Notes: generated by a model from the letters alone, not told the origin. A DNA stretch of 64,000 nucleotides from Streptomyces mashuensis (GCF_014654785.1 NZ_BNBD01000002.1:558001-622000); one strand, 5' to 3'. Numbered from the stretch's first letter, positions 17,592 to 26,828 are shown. A program made the numbers and translations.

Positions 17592-18650
17592 TCACCGCCC
17601 CGTATCGCCGCCCTCGTGCACCGTGCCGCCCAGCACCTCGTGCACCCGCCCCGCGGCCCCCGCCCCCAGGCCGCCGTCGGCGCGCACGGGCAGGGCGACG
17701 GTGGCGTACGCGCCGTGCCGGGCCCGGGCCGCCAGGTGGGCCAGGGCGGCGCCCAGCCGCTCCTCCGGCAGCGAGGGGTCGGGGATCTGGGCGAGGGCCT
17801 CCACCGTGCCCGTCGCCGCACCCGGGTCCTCGGGGACCTTGCACAGGACCGCGTGCAGCACCTGCCCGAAGCGGGCCAGCCGCCGGTCCTCGTCCTCCCC
17901 GGCCGCGCGGTACGTGGCGTAGGCGACCGCCGCCCGCCCGTCCAGCGACCGGCCGGGCCCCCGTACGACGGCCGCAGGGTCGCCGGGCCCCTCGCCGGGG
18001 ACGGTGGCGTCGGCGTCCACGGTGATGCCGCCGACCAGCTCCACCAGGTTCTCCAGGTACGGGGTGTCCAGCCGCCAGCTGCCCGTGATGCCGCCGCCGA
18101 GGAGGGTGTTCAGCGCGTCCCGCGTGGCCCCCGTGCCGGCCTGCACGACGGAGCGGCCCAGCGTCGTCCGCGTCCCGCCGTCCCCGGCCACCGCCAGGTT
18201 CTCCGGGAGCAGCACGGCGGTGGCGCGCCGTGTGGTGCCGTCGTCGACGAGGAGGACGGTGGAGCTGTCGGTGCCCCGGGTGGGCCGGAGGTGGACGACG
18301 ATGGCGTCGCGCTGCCCCGTGCCGTGGGACGTGGCGGGGGCGGGGCCGTCGTCGCCCGACAGGGCGTACCAGGTGATGCCGCCCCCCAGGGCGACGGCGA
18401 GGACGGCGGCCGCGGCGATCAGGCGGTGGCGGCCGCGGCGCCGGCGTTCGCCGCGGCGCTCGCTGCGGCTGGCGCTGAACTTCAGCCAGTCGATGACGTC
18501 CCCGACGTCGTCGGTGCCGCCGGCGTCCGGAGGAGACGCGGCACCGGGAGCGGCGTCGGGGGCAGCATCAGGGGCGGTGCGGGGCCCCGGGAGCGGTTGC
18601 CCGGTGGACGTGGGCACGTCGTGCGCGTACGGGTCCGTTCGGTCGTTCAC
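17592..18650 (-). CDS. pdtA: LCP (LytR-CpsA-Psr) family protein, PdtA-like
   Basis: This 352-residue type II membrane protein has a cytoplasmic Pro/Ala/Asp-rich N-terminus of about 100 residues, a helix (LIAAAAVLAVALGGGITWYAL), and an extracellular LCP domain with LVELVGGITVD, a YATYR segment and RRLARFGQVLHAVL, the conserved Arg-rich part. LCP enzymes move lipid-linked glycopolymers onto peptidoglycan. From memory, the S. coelicolor protein in this position (SCO2578) is PdtA, a polydiglycosylphosphate transferase needed for spore-wall integrity. The usual Asp/Arg residues of the first LCP block are hard to place here, so the domain is divergent. The GTG at 18650 has GAGGGG upstream. Confidence 0.8.
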   Translation of the reverse strand: MNDRTDPYAHDVPTSTGQPLPGPRTAPDAAPDAAPGAASPPDAGGTDDVGDVIDWLKFSASRSERRGERRRRGRHRLIAAAAVLAVALGGGITWYALSGDDGPAPATSHGTGQRDAIVVHLRPTRGTDSSTVLLVDDGTTRRATAVLLPENLAVAGDGGTRTTLGRSVVQAGTGATRDALNTLLGGGITGSWRLDTPYLENLVELVGGITVDADATVPGEGPGDPAAVVRGPGRSLDGRAAVAYATYRAAGEDEDRRLARFGQVLHAVLCKVPEDPGAATGTVEALAQIPDPSLPEERLGAALAHLAARARHGAYATVALPVRADGGLGAGAAGRVHEVLGGTVHEGGDTGR

Positions 18651-18694
18651 CCATGCCCCTCGGTGCGCGTCGGGCGGCGGGCCGCCCGTCGGTG

Positions 18695-19306
18695 TCAGCC
18701 GTCGTGACGGTACAGCTTGCGCTTGTCGATGTAGCGCACCACACCGTCGGGCACCAAGTACCAGACGGGCTCGCCCTGCGCCACCCGGGCGCGGCAGTCG
18801 GAGGAGGAGATGGCGAGGGCCGGGACCTCGACGAAGGAGACGCGGTCCTCGGGCAGTCCGGGGTTGGCCAGTATGTGGCCGGGGCGGGTCACGCCGATGA
18901 AGTGGGCGAGGGAGAACAGCTCGTCCGTGTCGCGCCAGGTGAGGATCTGGGCGAGGGCGTCGGCGCCGGTGATGAAGAACAGGTCGGCGTTCTCGTTGAG
19001 GGCCCGCAGGTCGCGGAGGGTGTCCGTGGTGTAGGTGGGGCCACCGCGGTCGATGTCGATCCGGCTGACGGAGAACTGGGGGTTGGACGCGGTGGCGATC
19101 ACCGTCATCAGGTAGCGGTCCTCGGCCGGGGAGACCTTCTTGTGGCTCTTCTGCCACGGCTGCCCGGTGGGTACGAAGACGACCTCGTCCAAGTGGAACT
19201 GCGAGGCCACCTCGCTCGCGGCGACCAGGTGGCCGTGGTGGATGGGGTCGAAGGTCCCGCCCATCACGCCGAGCCGCCGCTTCACGGGCCCTGTCTGCTC
19301 TTCCAT
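18695..19306 (-). CDS. nadD: Nicotinate-mononucleotide adenylyltransferase
   Basis: NadD joins nicotinate mononucleotide and ATP in NAD synthesis. The 203-residue product has the nucleotidyltransferase motif [12 protein letters not shown] (HxGH type), [11 protein letters not shown], and the C-terminal ISSSDCRAR (SSTxxR-like, with SDC). Length is normal. It starts with ATG at 19306, 44 bases upstream of the LCP gene, probably in one transcript with LCP, rsfS and the phosphatase. Confidence 0.97.
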   Translation of the reverse strand: MEEQTGPVKRRLGVMGGTFDPIHHGHLVAASEVASQFHLDEVVFVPTGQPWQKSHKKVSPAEDRYLMTVIATASNPQFSVSRIDIDRGGPTYTTDTLRDLRALNENADLFFITGADALAQILTWRDTDELFSLAHFIGVTRPGHILANPGLPEDRVSFVEVPALAISSSDCRARVAQGEPVWYLVPDGVVRYIDKRKLYRHDG

Positions 19307-19361
19307 GCGTGCAGACCCTACTGGGCTCGGTGGTGCACCGGGCCCGGGGGGCTCGGTGGGG

Positions 19362-19523
19362 TCAGCGGTCCCGGTTGAAGCGGGTGGTGACCCACAGCAG
19401 GAGCAGCAGGATGACGAGCGCGGCGCCGCCGGTCATGTAGGGGCTGATGCTGGGGTGGCCGTCCACGTGGTGCTCGCCCTCGGAGGCGAGGCGGACGAGG
19501 GCGCTGTGGGCTTCGTAGATCAC
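19362..19523 (-). CDS. 53-residue single-pass membrane protein
   Basis: The GTG at 19523 opens a short frame with N-terminus [20 protein letters not shown], then [15 protein letters not shown], one strongly hydrophobic helix ([11 protein letters not shown]) and a basic end TTRFNRDR. The shape is of a small bitopic membrane protein with a periplasmic His/Glu-rich head. It lies immediately upstream of nadD. Its codons are typical of the genome. A gene of this type occupies the same place in other Streptomyces as far as I recall. Confidence 0.7.
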   Translation of the reverse strand: MIYEAHSALVRLASEGEHHVDGHPSISPYMTGGAALVILLLLLWVTTRFNRDR

Positions 19524-19685
19524 GTCGGCAGGACCTATCCGGGAGTGGATTCCCCCGGCGGCGGCCGGAGGAAAGATCGGTTGGAGACTTCTGCCACATC
19601 GTATGCGGGGGCGGTGCCTGAGCTCACGCCGACTCCGCGGGTCGTGCGCCCACGGGTGCCTCCGGGGCCACGGATGCCTCCGGGG

Positions 19686-19874
19686 CTACTGCTTGCGGTA
19701 GCCGCGCAGCAGGAACCAGGCGACGAGCGGGACGCCCACGACGCCCACGATCAGGACGGTGCGCAGCAGCGCGCCCGGGCCCTGGTCGCCCTTGGACACG
19801 GCGAGCACCTCGCCGGCCTGCGCGAGCACGCCGTGGGCGGCGGCGAAACGATCAAAACCCTCGATGACGGCCAT
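19686..19874 (-). CDS. 62-residue single-pass membrane protein
   Basis: The product begins MAVIEGFDRFAAAHGVLAQ, has an amphipathic first half, one C-terminal hydrophobic helix (LLRTVLIVGVVGVPLVAWFLL) and the positive end RGYRKQ. ATG at 19874 has GGGG a few bases upstream. It is divergent from the M48 protease gene and upstream of the 53-residue protein. Function unknown. Confidence 0.68.
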   Translation of the reverse strand: MAVIEGFDRFAAAHGVLAQAGEVLAVSKGDQGPGALLRTVLIVGVVGVPLVAWFLLRGYRKQ

Positions 19875-19972
19875 GTCCCCACGGTAGCCGTGTCGGTGCC
19901 ACGGCCTACGCTGGGGTCCGACAGCACGGGGGCGGGCCCGGTCGGCCCGGCGGAGCCCACGAGGGGGTCTCG

Positions 19973-21091
19973 ATGAGCGACGGCACGTACGACGGCGGGG
20001 CGGGCGGCGGCGGGGAGCAGGTGCCGGGCCGGGCCCGGCGGCGTTTCCCCGGCATCTCCTCACGGGCCTACGAGCACCCCGCGGACCGTTCGGCGCTGGT
20101 GGCGCTGCGCCGGCTGAGCGGCTTCGACACGGTCTTCAAGACGCTGAGCGGGCTGCTGCCCGAGCGCAGCCTGCGCCTGCTGTACCTGTCGGACTCGGTG
20201 CGGGTGGGCGAGCGGCAGTTCCCCCATCTGCACGCGATGCTGCTCGACGCCTGTTATGTGCTGGACATGCCGCGGGTGCCGGCGATGTACGTGACGCAGG
20301 ACCCGCAGCCGAACGCGATGTGCGTGGGCCTGGACGAGCCGGTGATCGTGGTGACCACGGGCCTGGTGGAGCTCCTCGACGAGGAGGAGATGCGGGCGGT
20401 CGTGGGCCACGAGGTGGGCCACGCCCTGTCGGGGCACGCCGTCTACCGCACGATACTGCTGTTCCTCACCAACGTCGCGGTGAAGATCGCCTGGATTCCG
20501 CTGGGGAACCTGGCGGTGACGGCGATCGTGACGGCGCTCCGCGAGTGGTTCCGCAAGTCGGAGCTGTCGGCGGACCGGGCCGGGCTGCTCGTGGAACAGG
20601 ACCTCAAGGCGTCGCTGCGCGGCCTGATGAAGCTGGCGGGCGGCAACCACCTGCACGAGATGAACGTGGACGCGTTCCTGGAGCAGGCCGAGGAGTACGA
20701 GCGCGGCGGCGACCTGCGCGACTCCGTACTGAAGATCATGAACATGCTGCCGCGCAGCCACCCGTTCGCCACGGTGCGGGCGGCGGAGCTGAAGCGGTGG
20801 GCGGAGAGCCGTGATTTCCAGCGGCTGATGGACGGCCACTACCCCCACCGGTCGGAGGACAAGGACGCCTCCGTCTCCGACTCCTTCCGCGAGTCGGCGC
20901 AGCACTACGCGGACGCGGTGCGGACCGGCAAGGACCCGCTGATGGGCCTGGTGCGGGACATTGCGGGCGGCGCCGGCGACCTGGGCGGCAAGCTGCGCGA
21001 CACGTTCACCGGGCGCGGGCAGGGCGGCAGCGGCGGCAGCAGCAGCGGCCGGGACGGCGGGCAGGAGAAGGGCGGCCCGGAGGCGCCCTGA
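19973..21091 (+). CDS. M48 family zinc metallopeptidase
   Basis: The 372-residue product contains the zinc-binding motif VVGHEVGHALSGH (His146, Glu147, His150) and the downstream acidic ligand in KSELSADRAGLL, as in HtpX/Ste24-type proteases. Hydrophobic helices are present after the motif (TILLFLTNVAVKIAWIPLG ...). The C-terminus is Gly/Ser-rich and probably disordered. GAGGGGG precedes the ATG. It faces the two membrane proteins at 21168-23084 and is convergent with the first of them across only 76 bases, so shared function is possible but not shown. Confidence 0.88.
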   Translation: MSDGTYDGGAGGGGEQVPGRARRRFPGISSRAYEHPADRSALVALRRLSGFDTVFKTLSGLLPERSLRLLYLSDSVRVGERQFPHLHAMLLDACYVLDMPRVPAMYVTQDPQPNAMCVGLDEPVIVVTTGLVELLDEEEMRAVVGHEVGHALSGHAVYRTILLFLTNVAVKIAWIPLGNLAVTAIVTALREWFRKSELSADRAGLLVEQDLKASLRGLMKLAGGNHLHEMNVDAFLEQAEEYERGGDLRDSVLKIMNMLPRSHPFATVRAAELKRWAESRDFQRLMDGHYPHRSEDKDASVSDSFRESAQHYADAVRTGKDPLMGLVRDIAGGAGDLGGKLRDTFTGRGQGGSGGSSSGRDGGQEKGGPEAP

Positions 21092-21097
21092 CGCGGC

Positions 21098-21165
21098 CCC
21101 GGCCCTGGCCCTTGCCCTGACCCTGACCCTGGCCCTGGCCCTGGCCCTGGCCCTGGCCCCCTGGC
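21098..21165. repeat. Hexanucleotide tandem repeat (CCCTGG)n
   Basis: Between two convergent stop codons lies a run of CCCTGG and near copies (CCCTTG, CCCTGA), about ten units. In one reverse frame it would encode a Gly-Pro/Gly-Gln run, but no gene uses it. Confidence 0.85.
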
Positions 21166-21167
21166 CG

Positions 21168-22268
21168 TCAGTGCTTCGCCGGCGGGCTCGGCTGGGCGCC
21201 GGGCGCGAGCGTGCCGCACAGGCCGGCCGAGGGCCCTTCGGCGCCGGTGCCGGTGCCGGAGGCGTACGGGTCGGTGTCGGCGGGCCCGTCGGCGGACGCG
21301 CGCTGGCCCGCGAGCAGTGGCCGCAGGTAGAGGGCGTCGTCGGCCGAGCAGGAGGCGGGCCCGGCCTGCACGGAGCTCTGCAGCAGCTGCACGTGGTGTT
21401 CCTGCAGGTCGTCGCGGTCGAACCGGAAGTGCACGGTGCGCCGCACGGTGAACAGGGAGACGTCCTGCGGCTGGCCCTTGGCGGCGCGCAGGGCGTAGAC
21501 GAAGGTGTGGTCGGCCACGACCTCCAGGGCGGCCGGGGACGCCTCGGTGACGGTGAAGGTGCCCTGGGTGCGGATCAGCCGGTCGGCGAGGGTCACCTGG
21601 GCGGGGTCGAAGCGGATGATCCAGCCGGTGGCGGCGTCCCGCCCGTCGTCGGCCGGGTGGGCGAAGCTGCGGTCGAACTGGTCGAGCTGCGAGGGCGCGA
21701 GGAGCAGGCGGACGTTGCGCTGGGCGCCGCCGGTGAGGGCGTGCGGGTCGAGCGCGGACTTGACGGTGTACTCCTTGGCGGTGGCGAGGGCGGCCATCAC
21801 CAGGCTCTCGGAGAAGTTCTGGGTGCGGCGGGCGGCGGGCAGGTTGATGCCCTCGACGCCGTCGCGGAACTGGGCGGCGGGGCTGTGGTCGAACAGGTCG
21901 CGGGCCGTTCCGGCGCCGGGCACGGCGTCGTGCGGGGCCAGGGGCACCAGCATGGTGCGCAGCGCTTCGGCGGCGGGCGGGCGGGCGTCCTTGTAGGGGT
22001 GGCGCAGGCCCATGTAGACGGCGGTGCCGAAGGCCAGCGCGATGAGGATCACCAGGAGGAGGACCTGCCGGGAGGCGCTGACGCGGGCCCAGGCGTGGCG
22101 GGTGCGGACGGCGGGGGCGTGGTCGTCCATGCGTTCCCGGGCGGAGAACTCCTGGAGGCGGGCAGCACGGACGAACGATTCGTCGAAGACGACGGACCGG
22201 TACTCCTCCTCGCCACCTCCCGGGGCACCCTCGGGCGTGCCCTCGGGCGGGTCTCCAGGCCCCTTCAT
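21168..22268 (-). CDS. Single-pass membrane protein with shared VVFDE-FVR motif (366 residues)
   Basis: A short acidic N-terminus is followed by the block YRSVVFDESFVRAARLQE and FSARERM (residues 23-47), a helix near residues 66-88 (VLLLVILIALAFGTAVYMG), and an extracellular domain of about 260 residues with no recognised motif, ending in a Pro/Ser tail with one Cys near the end. The N-terminal block is repeated in the neighbour at 22476-23084. From memory, the homologues SCO2583/SCO2584 belong to the region tied to spore-wall work in S. coelicolor. It is downstream of the 202-residue gene and convergent with the M48 protease. Confidence 0.8.
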   Translation of the reverse strand: MKGPGDPPEGTPEGAPGGGEEEYRSVVFDESFVRAARLQEFSARERMDDHAPAVRTRHAWARVSASRQVLLLVILIALAFGTAVYMGLRHPYKDARPPAAEALRTMLVPLAPHDAVPGAGTARDLFDHSPAAQFRDGVEGINLPAARRTQNFSESLVMAALATAKEYTVKSALDPHALTGGAQRNVRLLLAPSQLDQFDRSFAHPADDGRDAATGWIIRFDPAQVTLADRLIRTQGTFTVTEASPAALEVVADHTFVYALRAAKGQPQDVSLFTVRRTVHFRFDRDDLQEHHVQLLQSSVQAGPASCSADDALYLRPLLAGQRASADGPADTDPYASGTGTGAEGPSAGLCGTLAPGAQPSPPAKH

Positions 22269-22475
22269 ATCTCAAGAGTAGGTCTGCGGAGCGCCAGGTA
22301 AACGCCCTGGTACACGACAAGTTCCGGGGAAATCCCCGGGTGGCGGGCGGGTTGCCGCGGGCGTGGCCAGGAACGGAGGGATCGGTCATTCCCGGTCGGA
22401 ATACCGCACCGGACAATACGCCGAACGATCGAAATCAGGCGTTCGAATGATCAGGGCACGAAGCGTGCCCGCCCC

Positions 22476-23084
22476 TCAGCTGTGGGGAGGCGCGGCGGAC
22501 GCCACCGGAGGCTCGGAATCCGCGGACACGGACGGCAACGGCCGGCCCTGCCGCTCCCCCGCCGGGGCGTCCAGGCCCGTGGACGCCGGCAGCGGCGCGG
22601 GGCTCTGGCTCTTGCCGGAGGAGGCGCCGCGGTAGACGGCGGTGAAGGCCAGGGCCACCACGCCTATGCCCATGACCACGGCGAGCACCCAGGCCACCGG
22701 GCGGTGCCAGCGGGCGTGGCCGCGGTACGGGCCGCGCGCCGACCCGTAGCGCCCGTAGGGGCCGTAGGCGTCGTCCGGGTCGAGGTCCCGCGCCAGGGCC
22801 CGCAGGTCCAGCGGCGGCACCGGATGGGAGGCGCCGAAGCCGTCCCCGTACGGGTCGTCGTCGGCCGCGCCCCCGCCCGGGAGGGCCCGCGCGGCGTCGG
22901 CCTCGGCCCGCGCCCGGTCGGCGGCGAGCATCCGCTCCGCCGCGGAGGGTTCGTGGATCGTGGCCGACCGCACGAAGTCCTCGTCGAAGACCACGGAGGC
23001 GAACGCGTCGTCCGCGTCTCCGTGGCGGTGGCTGTCGGGCTCCTGGCCGTCCGGGAACGGCTGGCCCCCCACGTCGTCCGGCAC
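22476..23084 (-). CDS. Single-pass membrane protein with shared VVFDE-FVR motif (202 residues)
   Basis: Residues 1-28 are acidic and His-rich; then ASVVFDEDFVRSATIHE followed by PSAAERM matches the neighbour at 21168-22268 almost residue for residue. A long Asp/Gly/Tyr-rich cytoplasmic stretch, one helix near residues 130-150 (VAWVLAVVMGIGVVALAFTAV) and a 50-residue Pro/Ser outside tail complete it. The orientation (long charged N-terminus inside) suggests that the shared motif is a cytoplasmic docking site. It is upstream of its partner by 207 bases. Confidence 0.78.
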   Translation of the reverse strand: MPDDVGGQPFPDGQEPDSHRHGDADDAFASVVFDEDFVRSATIHEPSAAERMLAADRARAEADAARALPGGGAADDDPYGDGFGASHPVPPLDLRALARDLDPDDAYGPYGRYGSARGPYRGHARWHRPVAWVLAVVMGIGVVALAFTAVYRGASSGKSQSPAPLPASTGLDAPAGERQGRPLPSVSADSEPPVASAAPPHS

Positions 23085-23173
23085 CCGTCCAGCGTAGACC
23101 CGAACCGGTCAATCCGCGCGGGCGGTACGGGAATTAGGGGTACCCGGCAGCGCAGGCGTCCGCCGCCCCGGGT

Positions 23174-23217
23174 GCCGTCCGTCCCGCCGCCGGGCCGCCG
23201 GTGGCGGGACGGACGGC
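23174..23217 (-). terminator. proA terminator
   Basis: A 15-bp perfect stem (GCCGTCCGTCCCGCC with GGCGGGACGGACGGC) with a 14-base GC-rich loop begins six bases past the proA stop. Confidence 0.8.
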
Positions 23218-23223
23218 CGCCCG

Positions 23224-24525
23224 CTAGCGCACGTGCCCGTCGCCGGTGAGGATGTACTTCGTCGAGGTCAGCTCGGGCAGGCCCATCGGGCCGCGCGCGT
23301 GCAGCTTCTGCGTGGAGATGCCGATCTCGGCGCCGAAGCCGAACTGGCCGCCGTCGGTGAACCGCGTGGACGCGTTCACCGCGACCGTCGTGGAGTCCAC
23401 CAGCTGGGTGAAGCGGCGCGCGGCGGACTGCGAACGGGTGACGATCGCCTCGGTGTGCCCCGAGGTCCACAGCCGGATGTGCCGGACCGCGGCGTCCAGG
23501 TCGTCCACCACCGCCGCGGCGATGTCGTACGACAGGTACTCGGTCTCCCAGTCCTCCGTCGTCGCGGGCACCACCGTCGCCGGGGAGCCCTTCCCGAGCT
23601 CGACCACGCGCTCGTCGCCGTGCACCGTCACGCCGGCCTCAGCCAGCGCGGCCAGGGCGCGCGGCAGGAACGCCTCGGCGATGTCCTGGTGCACCAGCAG
23701 GGTCTCGGCGGCGTTGCAGACGCTGACCCGGCTCGCCTTGGAGTTGACGAGGATCTCCACCGCCATGTCGAGGTCGGCGTCCGCGTCGACGTACACGTGG
23801 CAGTTGCCGGTGCCCGTCTCGATCACCGGCACGGTCGACTCCTGCACCACCGTGCGGATCAGCGAGGCGCCGCCGCGCGGGATCAGCACGTCCACCAGGC
23901 CGCGGGCGCGCATGAGTTCGCGCACCGACTCCCGGCCTTCGCCCGGCACCAGCTGCACGGCGTCCGCCGGCAGCCCGGCGCCGCCCACCGCGTCCCGGAT
24001 CACGCGCACCAGCGCGGTGTTGGAGGCGTACGCGGAGGAGGAACCGCGCAGCAGAACGGCGTTGCCCGACTTCAGGCACAGCGCGGCGGCGTCCACGGTG
24101 ACGTTGGGCCGGGCCTCGTAGACGATGCCGACAACACCCAGGGGCACGCGGACCTGGCGCAGGTCGAGGCCGTTGGGCAGGGTCGAGCCGCGCACCACCT
24201 CGCCCACCGGGTCGGGCAGGGCGGCCACGTCCCGCACGTCCCGGGCGATCGCCCGGACGCGCTCGGGCGTGAGGGTGAGCCGGTCCACGACACTCTCGCT
24301 CGTGCCGGCCTCGCGCGCCGCGCGCACGTCCTCCGCGTTCGCCTCGACGATCTCGCGGGTACGGACCTCCAGCGCGTCGGCGACGGCCAGCAGCGCCTCG
24401 TCCTTCACCGAGCGTGGCAGCGGAGCGAGGTCGGCGGCCGCGGCACGGGACCGGTAGGCGGCCCGCAGCACCGGGGACTGCGGCATGGGGTCGGCCAGGG
24501 GGGAGGGGAACTCGCTGCTGCTCAT
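23224..24525 (-). CDS. proA: Gamma-glutamyl phosphate reductase
   Basis: ProA reduces glutamyl-5-phosphate to glutamate semialdehyde in proline synthesis. The 433-residue product shows the aldehyde-dehydrogenase-like NAD(P) region ([21 protein letters not shown]) and the catalytic Cys in [12 protein letters not shown]. The C-terminal [20 protein letters not shown] block is diagnostic. ATG at 24525. proB lies upstream on the same strand with one gene between, so the pair is probably not strictly co-translated. Confidence 0.97.
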   Translation of the reverse strand: MSSSEFPSPLADPMPQSPVLRAAYRSRAAAADLAPLPRSVKDEALLAVADALEVRTREIVEANAEDVRAAREAGTSESVVDRLTLTPERVRAIARDVRDVAALPDPVGEVVRGSTLPNGLDLRQVRVPLGVVGIVYEARPNVTVDAAALCLKSGNAVLLRGSSSAYASNTALVRVIRDAVGGAGLPADAVQLVPGEGRESVRELMRARGLVDVLIPRGGASLIRTVVQESTVPVIETGTGNCHVYVDADADLDMAVEILVNSKASRVSVCNAAETLLVHQDIAEAFLPRALAALAEAGVTVHGDERVVELGKGSPATVVPATTEDWETEYLSYDIAAAVVDDLDAAVRHIRLWTSGHTEAIVTRSQSAARRFTQLVDSTTVAVNASTRFTDGGQFGFGAEIGISTQKLHARGPMGLPELTSTKYILTGDGHVR

Positions 24526-24637
24526 GGCCGCAGCCTAACCCCGTGCCGGGCCCGGACCGCGGCCGTTCCACACTCCAAGACGGACCGGTCCGGACCGCCG
24601 CCCCCAGCCCCCAGCCCCCATCCCTCTACTGGTCCCT

Positions 24638-25150
24638 CTACTGGAACGGGTGCACCCCCACCGGCGACGCCGGTGCGGGGCCATGGCCCCGCGAGACCCG
24701 CTGCTGGTACGTCTCCCGGTCGATGACCTCCAGGCCGACGATCTCCCACGGCGGCAGCTGCGCCGACGAGCGGTGCTCGCCCCACAGCCGCAGCGCGACC
24801 GCGGCTGCGTCGTGCAGGTCGCGGGCCTCCTCCCAGTACCGGATCTCCGCGTGGTCGCCCGCGTACCGGCTGGTCAGGAGGAAGGGATGGTCGTGCGCCA
24901 GTTGCTCCAGGGCCCGCCGGACCTCGCCCAGCGGGGCCTCCGCGCCCGAGACGCTGAGTGTGACGTGCCACATCCGGGCCGCCTCGCCGCCCTGCGGCTC
25001 CGGTTCCGGTGCGCGCGCCCCGGCCGGCTGCCCGGCCCGCTCGGCGGCGGCCGGGCCGAGGCCGGCCAGTGCCCGCTCCTCCGGCACCGCCCGCACGACG
25101 GGGGACGTGCCCCCCGGCCGGGGCTGCGCCCCGGGGCGCCCTCGTCTCAC
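24638..25150 (-). CDS. Conserved actinobacterial protein of unknown function
   Basis: This 170-residue protein has a variable Arg/Pro-rich N-terminal 58 residues, then a conserved-looking core (MWHVTLSVSGAEAPLGEVRR, LAHDHPFLLTSRYAGDHAEI, RYWEEARDLHDAAAVALRLW, PPWEIVGLEVIDRE). There are no transmembrane helices. The pattern of alternating strands and helices suggests a small alpha/beta fold. The GTG at 25150 has a perfect AGGAGG six bases upstream; homologues may start nearer residue 60. It always, as far as I recall, lies between proA and proB in Streptomyces. Function unknown. Confidence 0.8.
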   Translation of the reverse strand: MRRGRPGAQPRPGGTSPVVRAVPEERALAGLGPAAAERAGQPAGARAPEPEPQGGEAARMWHVTLSVSGAEAPLGEVRRALEQLAHDHPFLLTSRYAGDHAEIRYWEEARDLHDAAAVALRLWGEHRSSAQLPPWEIVGLEVIDRETYQQRVSRGHGPAPASPVGVHPFQ

Positions 25151-25340
25151 CGGCGGCCTCCTGTCGGTCGCTGCTCCGCGCGCGTGCGACGGCGGAGCCG
25201 TGGTGCGTGCTGGGTCCGCTGCGGGACGTCCGCGCGGTGGCGTCGCGGCGGCCCACGCATCAAAGTTGACCAGCCCGCGGGCGGCCGCGGGGCCGTTTTA
25301 CGGAAAGGGCGCTTGGAAAGGCTGTCCTTACCGCCTCCGG

Positions 25341-25373
25341 GCGGCCGGCACCGCCTCCGGTACGGCCGGCCGC
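25341..25373 (-). terminator. Candidate proB terminator
   Basis: GCGGCCGG (25341-25348) pairs with CCGGCCGC (25366-25373) across a 17-base loop, 34 bases past the proB stop. It is weaker than other stems in the window. Confidence 0.4.
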
Positions 25374-25406
25374 ACCGCGGCGCCTGCCGGGACCGCCGGA
25401 CGGGCG

Positions 25407-26546
25407 CTACGGGGCGAGCACCACCAGATCGTCCCGGTGCACCACCTCGCGCTCGTACCGCGGGCCCAGGTCACGGGCCAGGTCGCGGGTCGAGCGGCCC
25501 AGCAGCGGCGGGATCTCCGCGGCGTCGTACGTGACGAGCCCGCGCGCCACGGCGCGGCCCTCCGGGTCCCGCAGCTCCACCGGGTCGCCCGCGCTGAACT
25601 CGCCCTCGACCGCCGCGATGCCCGCCGGCAGCAGCGAACCCGTGCCCTCGACCACGGCCCGCACCGCGCCCTCGTCCAGGGTCAGGGCGCCCCGCGGCGT
25701 CGAGGCGTGCGCCAGCCACAGCAGCCGGTCGGCCGAGCGGCGGCCGGTGCGGTGGAAGAACGTGCCCGTCGCGCCGCCGCGCAGGGCGTCCGCGGCCTCG
25801 CTCGCCGACGTCAGCACCACCGGGATGCCCGCGGCGGCCGCGATCCGCGCGGCCTCCACCTTCGTGACCATGCCGCCCGTGCCCACGCCCGCCTTGCCGG
25901 CGCTGCCGATCGCCACGCCCTCCAGGTCCGCCGGGCCCCTGACCTCGGCGATCCGGGACGTCCCCGGCATGCTGGGGTCGCCGTCGTAGAGGCCGTCCAC
26001 GTCGGAGAGCAGCACCAGCAGGTCCGCCCGCACCAGGTGGGCGACCAGGGCCGCCAGCCGGTCGTTGTCGCCGAAGCGGATCTCGTCCGTGGCCACCGTG
26101 TCGTTCTCGTTGACCACCGGCACCGCGCCCATGGCCAGCAGCTGGTCCAGCGTCCGGCGGGCGTTGCGGTAGTGCGCGCGCCGGCTCGTGTCGTCCGTCG
26201 TCAGCAGCACCTGGCCCACCCGGCGGCCGTAGCGGGCGAACGAAGCCGTGTAGCGGGCCACCAGCAGGCCCTGGCCGACGCTGGCGGCCGCCTGCTGCCG
26301 GGCCAGGTCGCGCGGACGGCTGGGCAGGCCCAGTGGCGCCAGGCCGGCGGCGATCGCGCCCGACGACACGAGCACGACCTCCTTGTCGCCCGCCACCTTC
26401 GCCAGCGTGTCGACCAGCGCGTCAACCCGGTCGGCGTCCAGACCGCCGCCCGTGGTGGTGAGGGAGGACGACCCCACCTTGACCACGATCCGGCGCGCCT
26501 GCGTCACCTCGGACCGGACGTCCCGCTGCTCCCCTGCCCCTGTCAC
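25407..26546 (-). CDS. proB: Glutamate 5-kinase
   Basis: ProB phosphorylates glutamate in the first step of proline synthesis and is normally feedback-inhibited by proline. The 379-residue product has the amino-acid-kinase signature VVKVGSSSLT, VLVSSGAIAAG, the VNENDTVATDEIRFGDNDRL substrate loop and GGMVTKVEAA, followed by a C-terminal PUA domain (from about residue 285). I chose GTG at 26546; a GTG at 26507 is possible and the ATG at 26603 gives a non-conserved extension. It is divergent from the glycerophosphotransferase-like gene. Confidence 0.96.
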   Translation of the reverse strand: MTGAGEQRDVRSEVTQARRIVVKVGSSSLTTTGGGLDADRVDALVDTLAKVAGDKEVVLVSSGAIAAGLAPLGLPSRPRDLARQQAAASVGQGLLVARYTASFARYGRRVGQVLLTTDDTSRRAHYRNARRTLDQLLAMGAVPVVNENDTVATDEIRFGDNDRLAALVAHLVRADLLVLLSDVDGLYDGDPSMPGTSRIAEVRGPADLEGVAIGSAGKAGVGTGGMVTKVEAARIAAAAGIPVVLTSASEAADALRGGATGTFFHRTGRRSADRLLWLAHASTPRGALTLDEGAVRAVVEGTGSLLPAGIAAVEGEFSAGDPVELRDPEGRAVARGLVTYDAAEIPPLLGRSTRDLARDLGPRYEREVVHRDDLVVLAP

Positions 26547-26828
26547 CCTGCGTACACCCCTACGATCAGTACGATCACCGACGGGCTCCCGGACCCCCGC
26601 CACGGGGGACCTGGAGCGGAGTCCGCAAATCTACCCCCTCCGCCCTCTGGCGATTGTGGCCGTTGGTCCCTATTTTGTGGCGGTTGGTGTCAGGGAAGAT
26701 TGCTCCCGGACCAGCGGCCGTCATACGGTCGGTGGTCGACCGTTGTCCACCACGTCCCCCCGAAGGCCGGCGTGATGTGCGACACGGCGGTCCCCCGACC
26801 CCCAGCCCTGCTGCCAGGAGCCCGTCCA

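Noticed and set aside
24414..26828. N-terminal extension of the glycerophosphotransferase
   Set aside because: Runs antisense through proB and its neighbour; the GTG at 26829 has a good ribosome-binding site.
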